DNA of 64,000 nt from Zingiber officinale (GCF_018446385.1 NC_055988.1:163940209-164004208); one strand, 5' to 3'; positions 50,101 to 63,082 are shown, counted from the stretch's first letter. The notes: generated by a model from the sequence alone, not told the origin. Program-made: numbers and translations.

Positions 50101-53100
50101 GTCCAAGTCCAGCCCAAATTTCTCTTATATCTTCCAGTTTGTGGCTTCCGACAATTTGGGTAATAATGTCTGATGAGGAATTACAGAGTCATTCCTTGAA
50201 GTTGTATGAAAAATAATAAACAATTGAAACAGTTTATACAGCAAATAGTCATACAAGAATAATTGATTCAACTTGAAAATGATTCAAACCTTGGCTATCA
50301 GGCATTGTATCAATAAAAATGACATATATTTTTCTCTCACAAGTTCGCAGAATAGCAACTTCACTGCATAATATACAGAAGCAATTTACAAGTAGCTTCA
50401 AATGAACATGATTATTTAGCCACTGGCATAAGATACAAAATTGATGTCCTAAACCTTACCGCTCTTCAACAACCGTTCCGAGCTGAAATATACAACCACA
50501 ACAAACTATATCCTCAATTGTTTCTGCTTCAGAAGTGCCAAAGTCCACTATCTTCAGTTGCAATAACTCCTTTAGGTTTTCATTTTGTGCAGGATTAAGG
50601 GCTCCACTACCAGTATCTGAATATGTCATGTTACTTTCTTGTGAATCCTTCAAATGGGTTTGAGTAACTTCATTGCCAGTTGGTTGATCAAGTATTGGTT
50701 CAGTATTAAGATTTCCTGAGAGTGAGATAAATCTTCTCTTAGGTTTTGATCTAACTTTCTGTTTCTCAGATCCACCAACTTCATGATTTGCAATGTGATT
50801 GAAACAGTCCCCACCATTACTGCAAATGCCGTGTGCATAAGATAGATAGTCACTGTCTTCTAGGTTAACTTCCACACTGACATCTTGCTCAACACAATTA
50901 TCATATAATAGAATGTTATTTACTATTGATGGCCTGCAATGCCTTCCACCAGCAAGATATTTGATGTCCAGTGATGTCAGTGAGTTGTCACTAGAAACAT
51001 GTTTCATAGGTGCTTGATTCAACAAGCTATCCAAACTGGAGGAGCTTAGATTGTGTGAAACACCACCACTGCTACTGGTATCATCTGATGTTTCCATAGA
51101 AGTTACATCAGCTGAGTGCTGCAAAAATTCTTCCTCATGGTCAAGTTTGTGATGAAGGATATCCTCTCTATAATGTGGAGGTGAGTTAGGGTGCAGAGAG
51201 GATGGGTGTGATCCAATGATCTTCTCAGGAGCCATAGTTGGTGCATTTTCTGACTCATAGCCTCCATCTGGTGAATCACCGTCAACAGAGTGAAGCTTTA
51301 CTTTTAAATGAGAAACATCTTTTGTTTCTAGAGAATAGAAGTTTGATTTGCCTTGCTCACAATTAAATCCTGAATTTCTTCCATTCAATGACGTATTGCT
51401 ATCATTCTTGGTAATCTCAAGCTCAGTTATCTCCTTACTGGAATAATTACCATTATCACTATCTTTAACTGGCATATTGAGGTCCAAGTTGCTTTGACAT
51501 GTTTCTCCTTCTAGAGTTTCTGCAACCTCCGTAATGTATTTTGAACTTGAAATACTTCCGAGCTGATTATGGTATTTTATTTGTCTTATCATAGGATAAG
51601 CCAAACCAAACTCCACTGAGTGGATTTTATCCACAAACTTATCAGGTGTCTGATTCAAATACTTTTTAAATTTTTGCGACCAAATGGTAGATCGTTCATT
51701 CTTCATGTATTTTGCTACATTCATTAACTCAGCTATTCTTGATTCACTGTCAGAAATGATCTCATCTTTTCTCAAACTTTCACTATCACACAATATAGAT
51801 TCTTGGTCAGAGCTAATTAATTGCCTCTCATCCTCAATATTCGCTAGACGAGAAAACTTTTTCTACAAAGAGAATATTTTATTCTCAAAATTCATAATTT
51901 TTTGCATTTTTGACAAATGTATAGAAATTCTTCATTTTAGAAGGTAAAAGGTGATATGAAAGTTTCACAACAAATATTAGGTTATTAGTTTGCCATTTGT
52001 ACCTTCTTAGTAGCTATGATACTCTCATCTTCAACAATATCTTTTGCAGGAAAATAATATCCACATCCAGCAGCAGGCTTCTTTTGGCTCCTTGCAAATA
52101 TAACATGTCTTTCCCAATACTCCCTTGTGCTAATGCTTTTTCCATCTAGCACTAACTAAAGCAGATAAATGATAAAAACATCACCAACAATTTGTACTGT
52201 ATTATGTAGAAACGACAAAGTAAATTATTTCAGGAATACAAGAATGAAGAGTAAAGAAAAAAGTCACAGCTTACTCTTTCCGGATTAGAGAAGAAACTGA
52301 AAACATGTGCTCTGAACCACCGAGTGCAACATATTGGATTTCCTTCCAGCCACAGGTTATGCAGGGAAGGAAGGATGCCGAGGATTTCAAGTGCTGTGAA
52401 ACTGGAAATAATATTGTAGGAGAGATCGAGCCCTTCAAGTGACTTTAGATTCTCAATTCCATGAACTGAAGTTAAGGCATTATATCTTAGAACAAGTTTA
52501 ACTATTCGACAAGAAACCTGGAGAAAGTGAGGACAAAAATATCATTTCCACATCTTGCATGCACTCCTCTTAATAAAGGTCATTTTAATCTGAGTACTAA
52601 AACTTCTAATAGGCAATGAAGCGACAAAAACTTCAAAGCAGTATAGTAAGCCCATGAAAACCAACTATACCTCACTAAATCGTGCTACTGATCGTAGATG
52701 ATTGAACCCAAGATCAAGATATCGCAGCTTTGTAACCTTTTGAAGGTTGTCAATTTTGGCAAACCTGTTCTGACTTAGATCCAAAGACTCGACAGCGGGT
52801 AATAATTGCAAGGACTCATCCATTAGAACTAATCGATTGCAAGCACATGATATAAACTTCAGTTTGTTCCAGGTTGGAGATTCTTTTATGTCCACGATTC
52901 TATTGGCAAATACATGTCTGAGGCATTCCTAAGTTTCAGCAACATAGAATGTGAAAAATAAGCGCCCTTGAGAATCATCAAAATCAGCAAATGCCTAAAG
53001 ATTCTGGCATAAAACTTAGAGGAATGCGTGAAAGATAATAGTAAAAGTTTTCATTTCATATTGCAAATTATGATCTTTCATATTTTTTTCTCTTAAGTCA

Positions 53101-53985
53101 AATCTGCATACTCATAGAGAATTTTTGAGCCATAAAAATTTGAATAACTAGCACGAGAAATCTTGGGCCAAAAAAAACATATCTGACGCAAGAAAATTGG
53201 AGAAGGAATGGAATCTCAAAAGAATTTAGAATAAAAAAAATATCAATCAACTCATTTCTAGGAAGAAAAGGCACAAAACCAAGAATCCTTGCGCGTGAAA
53301 TATGCACATAATCTGCTATTAATTCTTTCCTTAATAAACAATATATTAGAGTAAACTGGAACGAACCGAAACAAACTGTGGACACTAAGTTAAGCAAGAG
53401 AACAGTTAATTAAGAGCACTCAAACGAAGTACGCGGACATGCTGTAAGTAGCCATACATGTTATTCAACAAACCGAAAGTTCGAAACCTTCATGCAGCAC
53501 TTCTGGATCAATTGAAAATGAAAGGCAGCAAGAAAGAATCTTACAGTGGAATTGTAGCAAATAAGCTTCTCGAGCGAGTGGCGTAGCTCGAGCAAGCCCC
53601 TGGCGGAAGAGGTGGAGAGGTCGCATCCCCGGAGCTCGAGGACCTTCAGCCTCCCAAAAGGAAGCAGCGAGATGGGCGTCGGGTCCCTGCCCGGCGGCGG
53701 GAGCACAGACACCACCTTGAGCGAGGTGAGCAGCGCGAGGATTCGCCGCATATGCTCGATCGCCCTGTGGTCTCCGAGATCAGAGACGTAGGCACGGAGG
53801 TAGTCAACAGGGGCGCCGGCGAGGAGGCCCTCAAGCTCCTGCAGCGCCTCCAGCCGCGTGTGGACATAGCGGAGCCCCAAGGGATTCAGCTTCAGAGTGA
53901 GGGATCCCTCAAGGAGCGGCCCGGCGTTGCGCTCGACGAACCGCAACAGCTGTTCGAGGTAGCGATCTCCCGTGACGATCGCCAT
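47140..53985 (-). CDS. STK11IP-like leucine-rich repeat protein
   Basis: Eleven minus-strand exons (53545-53985, 52671-52928, 52275-52517, 52003-52155, 50460-51862, 50290-50363, 50088-50169, 49892-50017, 49672-49778, 47823-47983, 47140-47376) join in phase to 1,094 residues. The order matches STK11IP/LIP1 family proteins: a conserved N-terminal domain (MAIVTGDRYLEQLLRFVERN, then LPFGRLKVLELRGCDLS), then leucine-rich repeats (VESLDLSQNRFAKIDNLQ, LRYLDLGFNHL, LEGLDLSYNII, LHNLWLEGNP), then a REYWER/FPAK segment. A long polar, disordered exon 5 of about 467 codons follows, then a C-terminal domain ending in VIELCPEGYVTLTFVEVMPA. Human STK11IP binds LKB1 and acts at lysosomes; the plant role is not established. 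Some databases call plant members outer-arm dynein light chain-like because of the repeats, which says little about function. Intron 9 is 1.7 kb and holds an opposite-strand secreted-peptide-like ORF. Confidence 0.9.
48456..48598 (+). CDS. Possible small secreted-peptide first exon nested in an intron
   Basis: On the plus strand, inside intron 9 of the STK11IP-like gene, a TATA-like TTTATAGAG (48456-48464) stands about 55 bases before an ATG at 48519. The frame reads MSRYLLPLLPLLLLCIGSAQ and then SSRCVR before a stop at 48598. The leader is a textbook signal peptide with a likely cut after SA. A strong donor (GTGAGT) starts at 48596, so it could be exon 1 of a secreted cysteine-containing peptide. 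I found no convincing second exon before the opposite-strand exon at 49,672. It may be a 26-residue ORF, a broken gene or coincidence. Confidence 0.3.
48822..49370 (+). repeat. Old local duplication in STK11IP-like intron 9
   Basis: Two diverged copies of about 220-240 bases lie side by side (about 48822-49060 and 49150-49370). They share ordered blocks: TGAGGTT, a TTTGTGCT- or TTTGCACT-like segment, GAGCAA, AGGAGAT, AAATGCATT, CAAAACTTGA, CTACTCACTAG and AACAGATTC. Indels separate the blocks. This is an old direct duplication without visible function. Confidence 0.65.
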
Positions 53986-56110
53986 CCCCCGGCGAACCGA
54001 GCGAAGGGCGTCGAACGATTAGGGTTCCCGAGGCACCGCCATTGGCAAGGGCTCGAATACAAGGAAGAGAATTTCGGTTTAAAACTGACGAATTAGGGCT
54101 GATAGGAGACCGGAGGAGAACGACGACGAGGGAGCGCGAGAGGAACCGCCACGGCGATGATCGAGCATCTCCGTTTCCGCCAAGGAATTTCCGCGATTGA
54201 GCAACCGTAAGTAGTGACGAATCCTAATTATTGGAAATCAAATAATTATTTGAAACATTTATTGATTTATTTTAAAGACAATGGGTCCAAAAAAGGCCAA
54301 CCTGTCCCACCGGCTAGTGGTGACGTGGGTTAACTTGTGGGAGAGAAGGTGATCGTGGGGCCCGCTTCGGCAGCGTCGTGGATGGAGAATGGATCCGCTG
54401 TCGTGCACAGATCCGTGTTCGCTGTCCGTTGAACAAGCATGTGGTGACAAAGAAGCCGCAATTATGGAGCACAATGGGGTCATAACTGTGCTTTGATGTG
54501 ACGACACGTGGTTTGGGCAGTTTAGTCTGCCTGACTTTTTGTATGGGACTTGTTTTGATAAGATAGATACCTCTAGTTTTTTCTAGAGACAAAAACTTTA
54601 AACCGCAATGATTTTTTTTATTGATATTTATTTTTTTAAAAAAAATAGAAAGTTTAGAATTTTGGAAAAAAAAAAGTATTATTGATGGAAAATTAACACG
54701 AAAATTAAATAAAAACATCATTAGATTTAAGATCACATATATAAGTAATTTATTAATCTTCCTTCTTGTGATATTAACGTCTCAATGGTCCAATATCGGT
54801 CATGAATAAAAAAAGGATTAATGAAGTCACTGTGAGAACCTCTTTTTTTTTTTTCACCCCACCTTCCTTTTATATATTCCTTTATAAATGAAAGTGGGAT
54901 TAAGGAGGTTATAAAAAAAAATAATCATTCCCTCCAAACATTCAAATCTAATATTTAAATTTATTTAAGTCAGGTCGGGCCGGGTTAGTCCTCATTAGCG
55001 ATCCATTTAGTCATTATCTATTTCTTACATCTCACATTCGCATATGAGGATTTAACTTCTTCCATCTCTAAATAGATCATAATCATATACCATCAATTTC
55101 ATACAAGGAAATGGATTATATGACCAATGAGCATATTAAATTAGAGCTCATAGTCAAACACATGTGAAGAATATATAGCAGCTCATTTCAAAGTAATCAT
55201 GAAGACATTCTACTTGTTATACCCCAGATTTATTTTACCACATTAATCAACATATCTCTTATCCCAAAAATAATAAGAGCATACTTGATTCAAAATATTT
55301 ATCTATATTCATATATTCACAATTATGTTATAACAACTAAGTTAAACATAATTAGCTTGGTTGTGAATATAAAACAAGTGCAAAAATAAATCTTCCCCTT
55401 TCTCACTAGAAACTTTCAATCTTTATTTTTTTTAGTTGCTTTCTTAGACATATACCATATTGTCGAATCATTCATAGCTATTGCTAGCATGTTAAAGTAG
55501 CATCACTAAAAAAAAAAATAAAAGAAATAGTTGAAAGTCTTAAGGGTATTAGATTGGGTTTATATTTATAAACATATGGATCTCACATAATGAACTGGGA
55601 TTCAACTATTCATTTTCCAAATGGTCACTTCAACACATGTGATATGAAACACATGCTACAATATGTTTCTTCCTCTTTAGAAGCGTATGTCATAAAATAT
55701 TCACATCATACAAATATTAGTTCAAGTGTGTCTCAACATTTACTTGAGTTTTCTCCTTGTGTTTCCTCCAACATGTATCAATATAATGAAAACTCTCATC
55801 TGGCTATCAGGCAAGTTTAATGGATTGTGAAAAAAATCCATTTCAATTACAATAAAGATTTATAAAGTAATCTCATCTTAGTAATATATTACTAAAGCAA
55901 CATATGTATGGATTTGTTGCGACAAAATCAATGTTGTCTTGCCTCTACTTGTTTCTTAGCATTAGAGGCGATTGTTTGTGTGAGAGAGTCAATCTCAACT
56001 TGTCAGACATACCTTTAATGTGCAGATTAATAACTCATAAAGTAAATGTGTACACATAATGCATAATAAAATATTATTATAATAATGAACATAATGTCTT
56101 AAATACTTAT
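53986..56110. other. STK11IP-like promoter and AT-rich spacer
   Basis: The first 250 bases are GC-rich and carry an ATTAGGGTT motif about 30 bases upstream of the start codon; this is probably leader and core promoter. From about 54,600 the sequence is AT-rich. The part near 55,000-56,100 is probably retroelement-derived, since copia pieces follow directly, but I could not fix LTR boundaries. Confidence 0.5.
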
Positions 56111-56124
56111 GTGTTCAGTTATAA

Positions 56125-56835
56125 TCACATCTTACGCAATTTAAGAGATCTAACATGATAAATAAATACGTCTCTTAGTATTGGCTTAATAAAAGGATCA
56201 ACCACCATCATTCGCGTATACATGTATTTCAAAGTCACTTCCTTCTTTCCAACTATATATCTAATAAAGTTGTACTTCATGTTGATATGTTTGATTTTCC
56301 CATAATATTTAGGGTCATTTGTATAAGCAATGGTTAATTGATTATCGTAATAAACTGTTAGAGCTTCTACTCTATTGCTTACTACACCCAAATTATTGGA
56401 TCGAAAGCACTAGAGGGGGGTTGCATGTAACTCCCGTTTTGATCTTTGCGCTAATTTGGGTTGCCTTTTTCTTTTTGCACATCTTCCATACGAGCTTTAT
56501 GAGTTCGGCAGTAAGCTTGTCGTCTTCATCGTCTGAATCAGGTTCTTCTTCTGATTCTGGTTGGGTTCTGCGCCTCGATTTCGGTTCACGTGTTCTACTA
56601 GTACCTGCAATCCTTTTCGACCGGGCATGCATTAATCTGCTCATGCAATTCAAATTCAGAGAAGAGTTCATCTAATTTAATTGAGGATAAGTCCTTGGAT
56701 ACCTTGTACGCATCTACCATGGATGTTCACAAGGTATTCCTAGGGAAGGCGTTGAGTGCATACCTTATTACATCCTTATTCTCCACTTTCTGGCCTATTG
56801 CGTGGAGTCCATTTAGCAGGTCTTGAATTTTGGCT
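56125..56835 (-). mobile_element. Ty1/copia retrotransposon fossil (gag-like and RNase H-like parts)
   Basis: On the minus strand 56125-56391 matches the C-terminal end of copia RNase H (blocks such as YYDNQLTIAYTNDPKYYGK and VRSLKLRKM). Directly beside it, about 56395-56835 matches the copia gag region of the UBN2 type. In an intact element these two parts lie at opposite ends of the coding region, so most of the element is missing or two fragments have been brought together. It is broken and old; several breaks are evident. No terminal repeats could be assigned. Confidence 0.75.
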
Positions 56836-58407
56836 AAATTAGTTTGGTTAATTATAAAGTAAATTAGTTTGGTTTTAATTAAAAGAATTTTGATTATTGA
56901 ACTAAGAGGCTTTATTATTGAACCAATATGATTTGTTCTTAAACCAAATTTAAGACTAATGGTTTGGACTTTAGGTTATTGGATATGAGTTTTAGACTTG
57001 CTCCTCAAACTTGATAAGTGATCTATATATTGATATACTTGGGAGAGAAATAGAATTAACAAAAAACATCCTAATTGAGAATTAGATATTTTTGTTTATG
57101 CTCCTCCCTCTATTCACCGCCGCCCGAAGCAATCCTCTTGTGTAGTCGCCAATAACAAGGAGAAGAATTCTCCTTGTGTCACTGCCGACCAAGGATGACC
57201 GTCTTGTTGTGTCGGCCACTCGATAGGCTTTCTACCCGCCAACATCTCGCTCTAGCCAGCCCTGCTGATTGCTCCAACTCATGTTGTTGCTGGAGATTTC
57301 TGGTTGAAACGTGAACTACGACTTATGTTGCTATTAGATGTTGCTTTTGTTCTAATCAGTAAAGGTTATTGATTGAAACATGGACAACAATTGTTAACAA
57401 TGACTCATGTTGCTTTTTGCCCCAATCAGTAAAGGTTGTGGATTGAAACGTGGATAGCAATTGTTGTTTTTGCTACAATCAACAAAGGTTGACGATTGAT
57501 ACGTGGACAACAATCTTGAACAATGACTCATGTTACTTGTTGCTCCAAACGCGGAAAGCCACTCACGTTCAGAACAACAAAGTTTGAGGCTCCGAACAGT
57601 GGCTACAAGGGTTATAGTCGTCGGTCGATTTGTGCCAATTGCAATTACCGCTGGCACAAATAGGATTATGATCCCTCTCTCGGATCATTCTGTCTTCCCA
57701 CTTGGGCTAGTACTAAAGAGAAGACTTGACTCAAGCTTTGGAATCCCTCTTGACCAATGCTCAACATGGATACAAATAGAGGCGAGACTTCCGAGTGTCG
57801 CTTAGTTGATTCCAATTCCACTCTGCATCATATATCAAGTATATGTAGTATAAATTTAATTTTATAAAATTTTATTTCATGATCATGTTTGGTATGTTGT
57901 ATCATATATGCGTGTAGTGCATATGATGTAATAATTAGATTTTAACTATTACTGTTTATGTCTTTCACTGCACATGTTAATGAAACATATTTTAGCACTT
58001 ACCATGTCAGGCTCTGCAGCAGGGGGAAGGTGGACAAGGTATTCAAGATCTAGAAGCATGTCACTCCACACTCCTATGTCGGACGCTTCGAAGCATTTAA
58101 AGCAAGATGTATTCACTTTGGGTGAGATGGGTGCATCACGATTACCTCAAGAGCTCAAACATTTGGCAAAGGCAAGGTAAAAAATCAGACTCGCCATTGA
58201 TTAAGAGATTGCTCCAGATCAGGAATCAGCTTATAGGTTGAGCAGGTGGCATAGGAGCAGTAAACATGCTACTCCTGGACTAGTTTGCCATAGACAAGCA
58301 TGGTGCAGCAAACTCTTATGCATTCTTTTGTATGCTGGGACCTGTGGTTTATTGAGTGGTAGTAGTATGGAGTCCAGGCATCCTCCCTAAGCTCCACTTC
58401 ACCTATT
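56836..58407. other. Repeat-derived spacer with minisatellite-like units
   Basis: About 57,280-57,550 holds four or five degenerate units of roughly 57-69 bases, each with CAATCA-CAAAGGTT, GATTGAAACGTGGA-CAAC and often AATGACTCATG. An exon-like open stretch lies at 57998-58180, reading MSGSAAGGRWTRYSRSRSMS and ending near a GT; I do not recognise it, and it may be a gene fragment. Nothing else is supported. Confidence 0.45.
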
Positions 58408-60235
58408 TATTGATGCAATTATCCTCGAGTCAAGATTGACCAAGTTGACTGAGCTCGAGTTGGTTCAAGCTTGAATTTTGATGTTTTGACAATATGTGAG
58501 AGAGAAGTCAAGTAGGTCAAGGGAGAACCAGATACTTGACTAAAAAAGTCCTAACTAAATGTTAGGAAATATATACTTCTAGTGGAGCTAGGCAGTGGAA
58601 GACCTAGTTGGAAACTAGGTAATGGAAGTCCAAGTGGAGTCAGACGGTGGAAGACCTAGTTTCCCCTAGTTGGGAACTAGGTAATGAAAATCCTAGTGGG
58701 GCTAAGTGGTGAAAGACCTAATTTGAAACTAAGCAATTAAAGTCCTAGTGGGTCTAGGTAATAGAAAAATCTAAGTGGACCAAAGGGTGACCAGACACTT
58801 TATGATTGGAAGTTCAACGGGAAGGTTGGTAAGGGAAAGTCTAAGTGACTCAAGGAGGACCGGATACTTAGTGAAAAAGTCCTGGCAGGTTAAGGTTGAT
58901 CGGATGCTAGGCATGAAAAATCCCAACAACTCACGGATGACTTTAACATTGGGCAAAAGAACCCTAAACTTAGATTCAAAGTTTAAGGTTGATCAATTAA
59001 TTAGGGTAACTGATTGACCAAAAGTGATCGATTGATAGCAGTTTTGTAGAAAATAGAAGGCTATCAAATCAATTAGCATAATCGATTAAGTATTGCTGAA
59101 TGGCAAGGTTTTCGTGAGGGAACACAAGGTTGATGAATTATTGGCTTAATCGATTTAGCATGGTCAATCAATTAAGACAATCAATTAAGAACTTTTCGTG
59201 AGATAACAGAAGGTGCTGGAATCAATTAGGTAAATCAATTCAGTAGAGGGTCAATCCATTAGACTAATTGGTCGAAGCATTTTCATGAAGAACAAAAAGC
59301 TTTTGAATTAATTGAGATGATTTATCAATCGATTAATGGATAAAAAAGAGTCATTCGGTAAGTTTTGAATAGTCGATCTGATATGACAATCGATTGGGGA
59401 TACGATCAATCGATTAGGAGATATTTTTTAGCCTAAAAGAAATCCTATAAAAGGGGGTTTCATGAAGACTTTGAAGTGAAGTGTTGTTGCATTTTGGAGT
59501 CAACAAGAGGCATTTTGGAGCAACAAGAGATCAAGCAAACAAGATGTTCATTGTATTTATATTTGCTTTCTTGTTTTTATTCTCGTGTTCAAACTTCACT
59601 ACAACAAAAACGTAAAAAGACAACAGATTTTATCTGTTGTCGTAGACCCTTTAAAACCATTGTAATTGATAGTATTGTTAAAAGTAGGGGCTACGATAAT
59701 GGTTTTAAATCATTGTCTTTGAATGAAAAGACAATGGTTTAAAATCATTATTATTTAGAGCACTTTTAATAACACTGCCAGTTACAACGATTTTTGGGGC
59801 TATAATAACTATTTTTTACTATTGTCTTTGAGGGTGATAAACAATAATAATAGTTTTAAACCATTGTCTTTTAAACTATTGTCTTTTAATATCAATATAT
59901 TATATTTCAATATAAATATATAATAAAGAATCATAATCACAAAAGAAAGAATATTCCCCACATCAATGTCATTCAAAATGTTACTTATACAAAAATTACA
60001 ATCACAAAAGAAGAAATATGTCTCGTGTTTAAATAAAATTTATCCCAATACAAATAAACAAATAAACTCTATTTATAACTAATGAACAATAGCCAAAAGA
60101 CTAGAAACTTATGATGATGGTTCATGCCATGTAAGATTACACTTAATTATTGTAAACCCAAGTCTCATTACAATCTTCAACTTGTAGGATTTCATTGGAC
60201 TCTTCTTTCTCACTTGCTGATTTTTTCATGTCAAC

Positions 60236-60350
60236 CTTTTCTAATATTGTTGATCATCAGTTCCATAATAAATCCAGTCTTCCCCACACCAGCTCCATCA
60301 AAAAGTCCAATCTTTCCACCTCTTTGATAAGGCACCAAGATATCAACATC
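60236..60350 (-). pseudogene. Captured fragment of mitochondrial ATP synthase beta
   Basis: On the minus strand, after an acceptor-like TAG, the frame reads [17 protein letters not shown], then [14 protein letters not shown] and NNIRKG, up to a possible donor. It matches the Walker A exon of the F1-ATPase beta subunit, normally (V)[32 protein letters not shown]. The P-loop core GAGVGKT is kept, while the flanking Gly and Val are replaced and one residue is inserted. Only about 38 codons remain. It is a transduplicated exon inside the CACTA element, not a working gene. Confidence 0.85.
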
Positions 60351-61392
60351 CTATTAATATCAAAAGAAATACACTGTTATACACATGAAAAAAACTTATT
60401 CTGAAAGAATAATAAACACACATATATTTTTACAATAGTTACCATAAGTGTGCCTTTGTTATTCTTTCAGGATCGTGAATGATTCCACAATTTAAAAGTA
60501 TACATAAATTTGAGATTTTATTTCTGAATATGCAAAAATATGATAATTTAGATTTTACCTTTATATTCTGCATCAGTCGTTGATCTTGTGTAGGGTAACA
60601 CTTAAACAACTTCCAAGTAAATTGCAAGTGCTAACATGCACAAGGCACAATATAATCTACAATTATAGAAATAAAAACAAAGTTGTTAGATCTTGTAAAA
60701 ACAATCATATAAATCAAGGAAATGTTTATCAGATCTTGTAAAAACATGCAAGTTATTTATGATCAAAAGAGACAAGTTTCAAGATCTTTGAAGAACAAAA
60801 AACTTGAACTTAAAAGAAATAAAAATGCAATGCTAACTTTAAATTGATAAACTATTCAGATTATGTTGATGTTGTTTTTAGAAAGTATAACAAATAGAGA
60901 AATACAAAAGTATATTACATATAAAGAAAATCATTCACATAAACTAAAATAGAATAACTAGAATTTAAATGTTAAAGAAAAACACACTAAGTTTGTAAAA
61001 ATATTAAGGAAATTCATGTTTTCCCATAAGAAATCTCGAAATCAACCAAATTTATTAAAAATAAGGTGCATGAAGCATATTCTTATGAATTTGCTGATCT
61101 TATTTTTTTTTAGTGCAATTAAATATTCACAATTAACATATAAAAAATATACATGAATAAGCAAGTAATGTGATATATCCCAAAAACTAAAAAGTAAGTA
61201 ATATAGCATATCACAATTTACTATAATCTGATAGTGTAAATAAGAATATAATAACAAAAATAATAATATTAAACATGGTGTATACCATTCTTAGTTTGTA
61301 ATGCAGAGAATGAATAAGGAATCTAAAAAAAATCCAACAAGAAAAGTAAAGAGTTTAAAAGCATTAAAAAGATGATAGAAGCACCTTCTATG

Positions 61393-62055
61393 TAAAGTGC
61401 AGGGCACTCCGACCGTTCAAATAGTCCATTCTTGTCACCTTCAGGATTTTCGATCTAGTTAACTCTCAACTCCCAAAAAAAAGGATTTCAATTTATGTAA
61501 ACATAAAAAGGAAATCTTGACGAACCCATACATAGAATACTTCCATAGATGAGCAGAGTCTGCACCACCTCCCAATGACCGTGACGACAAGCTTGCATCA
61601 ATGCTGTCTATATATTCAATTTCATTCATGATAAACACAAAGATCAAACCTTTCGAATATGGAAGTTCCAATAAAAGGATAGATTTAAATCGCAAGGCAA
61701 AAGAGGGAGAAAACAAGTAATCGAATACCTGGCCACAATAGTTTCTCAGATTCACGTCAGACCCATTCTCTAGCAGCAACGTCACGATCTGAGGAGACAC
61801 GCTGAGTTAGTAAGACAATCCACAACACGGCGAGAAACATTGAAAGGTCAAATCTTGTAAGAGGAGAAAAAAACCGACCTCGTTGTGGCCCTTGGCGGTG
61901 GCGAAATGTAGAGGGGAGTTGAGGCCACGGAAGGTGGAGTACTTGACGAGTCCAAGGTTGAACTCCAGCAACATGCAGGCTTCGATTAGATCACCATCCC
62001 GAGCCACAGACACCAATCTCTCGCTAGAGGCCGAGCACTCGAGAGAGTTCCCCAT
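61393..62055 (-). pseudogene. Captured 5' part of an XB3/XBAT32-type ankyrin E3 ligase gene
   Basis: Minus-strand exon 1 (61879-62055, 59 codons from [20 protein letters not shown]), exon 2 (61729-61788, IVTLLLENGSDVNLRNYCGQ) and exon 3 (from 61607, [19 protein letters not shown]) join in phase with good splice signals. An exon 4 piece (about 61393-61440) reads VTRMDYLNGRSALHF and then meets a stop. In XB3/XBAT ligases this is the N-terminal MGNS myristoylation-type start and the first ankyrin repeats. The later repeats and the RING domain are absent. Leader-like sequence continues to about 62,500, so the capture may include the parent's 5' UTR. The piece sits inside the CACTA element and could at most give a short ankyrin-only protein. 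Confidence 0.88.
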
Positions 62056-63059
62056 GCCTCCAAACCCAAGCCTCCAGCGTGGGGGCAAGTCGATGGCTGC
62101 CGAGGAGCGTGCTACGCCCTCTCCCTCCTCTTCTTTCGGTAGATACAAACGCTGCTTGGGTTCCAAGGGAAGCGGAAGCAAACAAACTTAGCAATGGGTC
62201 GAAATGAAAAAGGGGTGGATGTTGGTGTTTCCAATCTACCTCAACATTTTGATATACAAACAAAAGTACTGCAGTTCTAGGGAAACAACTATCACTTTGG
62301 GGAGAGGAGCTCTAAGGAGTGTAGTTCGTCAAGAGGGATGGAAGGCAAAAACATGTGAGGAGAGGAGAAGATCGTATGAGGAGATCGTGAAGAGGAGATT
62401 GTGTGAGGAGAGGGAACATGAAGAGATCGTGTGAGAAGAGGAGAAAGACACAAAAAGCTAGGGTTTAGGAAGACTAAGGATGGAAAACAAGCACCCAAAA
62501 TTTTTCAAAGAGGGAATCAAAACACGGCATTCGAAGGAAAAAAAGAAAAAGAATTAAGTCAAAGACAATGATTTTAATAAATCATTGTCTTTGACTATAT
62601 AAAATAATATAAAAATATAATGATTTAAAAAATTATTATCGTAGCCCTAAAAAATATTTTAAAATAACAATTTTAGAAAATTATTATAAAATACGTTGTT
62701 GATTTTAAAAAAAAATCCGCTCAACGACAACAATTTTTACAAAATTGTTATCTTTTATCTTTTGGGGAGCTCAAAGACAACGATTTTATTAAAAACTGTT
62801 GTCTTTGAGTAAATTAACAACAGTTCCTTCTAAAATCATTGTCTTTATGTTGTTATCTTTTAACAGCTTTGTTGTAGTGCTTATATGAGGCTCCTTTACC
62901 TCTGAAAAGCTTCCGAGAATGAGATTTTCATAGTGAATCTCTGAGAGAGAGTTAGATCATAGATTAGTCATTTTAAGGAGATGAATACCAAGTAAATCGA
63001 AGGTGTTAGTGTTTTGATGTATTTGCTTCAAGTTTCTGCTGTAAATGAAGTGAGCTATT

Positions 63060-63082
63060 CCCCCCCCCCCCCCTCCCCCCCA
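63060..63082 (+). repeat. Poly-C tract
   Basis: Fourteen C, one T and eight C lie near the 3' end of the solo-LTR-like repeat. Such tracts are prone to length error in sequencing and assembly. Confidence 0.9.

Larger units (their letters stand above)
59597..62879 (-). mobile_element. Non-autonomous CACTA (En/Spm) element with captured host gene pieces
   Basis: The element starts CACTACAACAAAAACG at 59597 and ends, in reverse complement, with CACTACAACAAAGCTG at 62879. The first 12 bases match. A 3-bp target duplication CTT flanks it (59594-59596 and 62880-62882). Both ends carry subterminal inverted units of the type AAAGACAATG-TTTTA-AATCATTGTCTTT (59600-59900 and 62560-62870), which are transposase-binding arrays in this superfamily. 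No transposase is visible. The interior holds minus-strand pieces of an XB3/XBAT gene (61393-62055 plus leader) and of mitochondrial ATP synthase beta (60236-60350). It lies inside a solo-LTR-like repeat. Confidence 0.92.

Noticed and set aside
60236-60350. Working ATP synthase beta gene
   Set aside because: Only one exon-sized piece remains, altered around the P-loop and lying inside a transposon.
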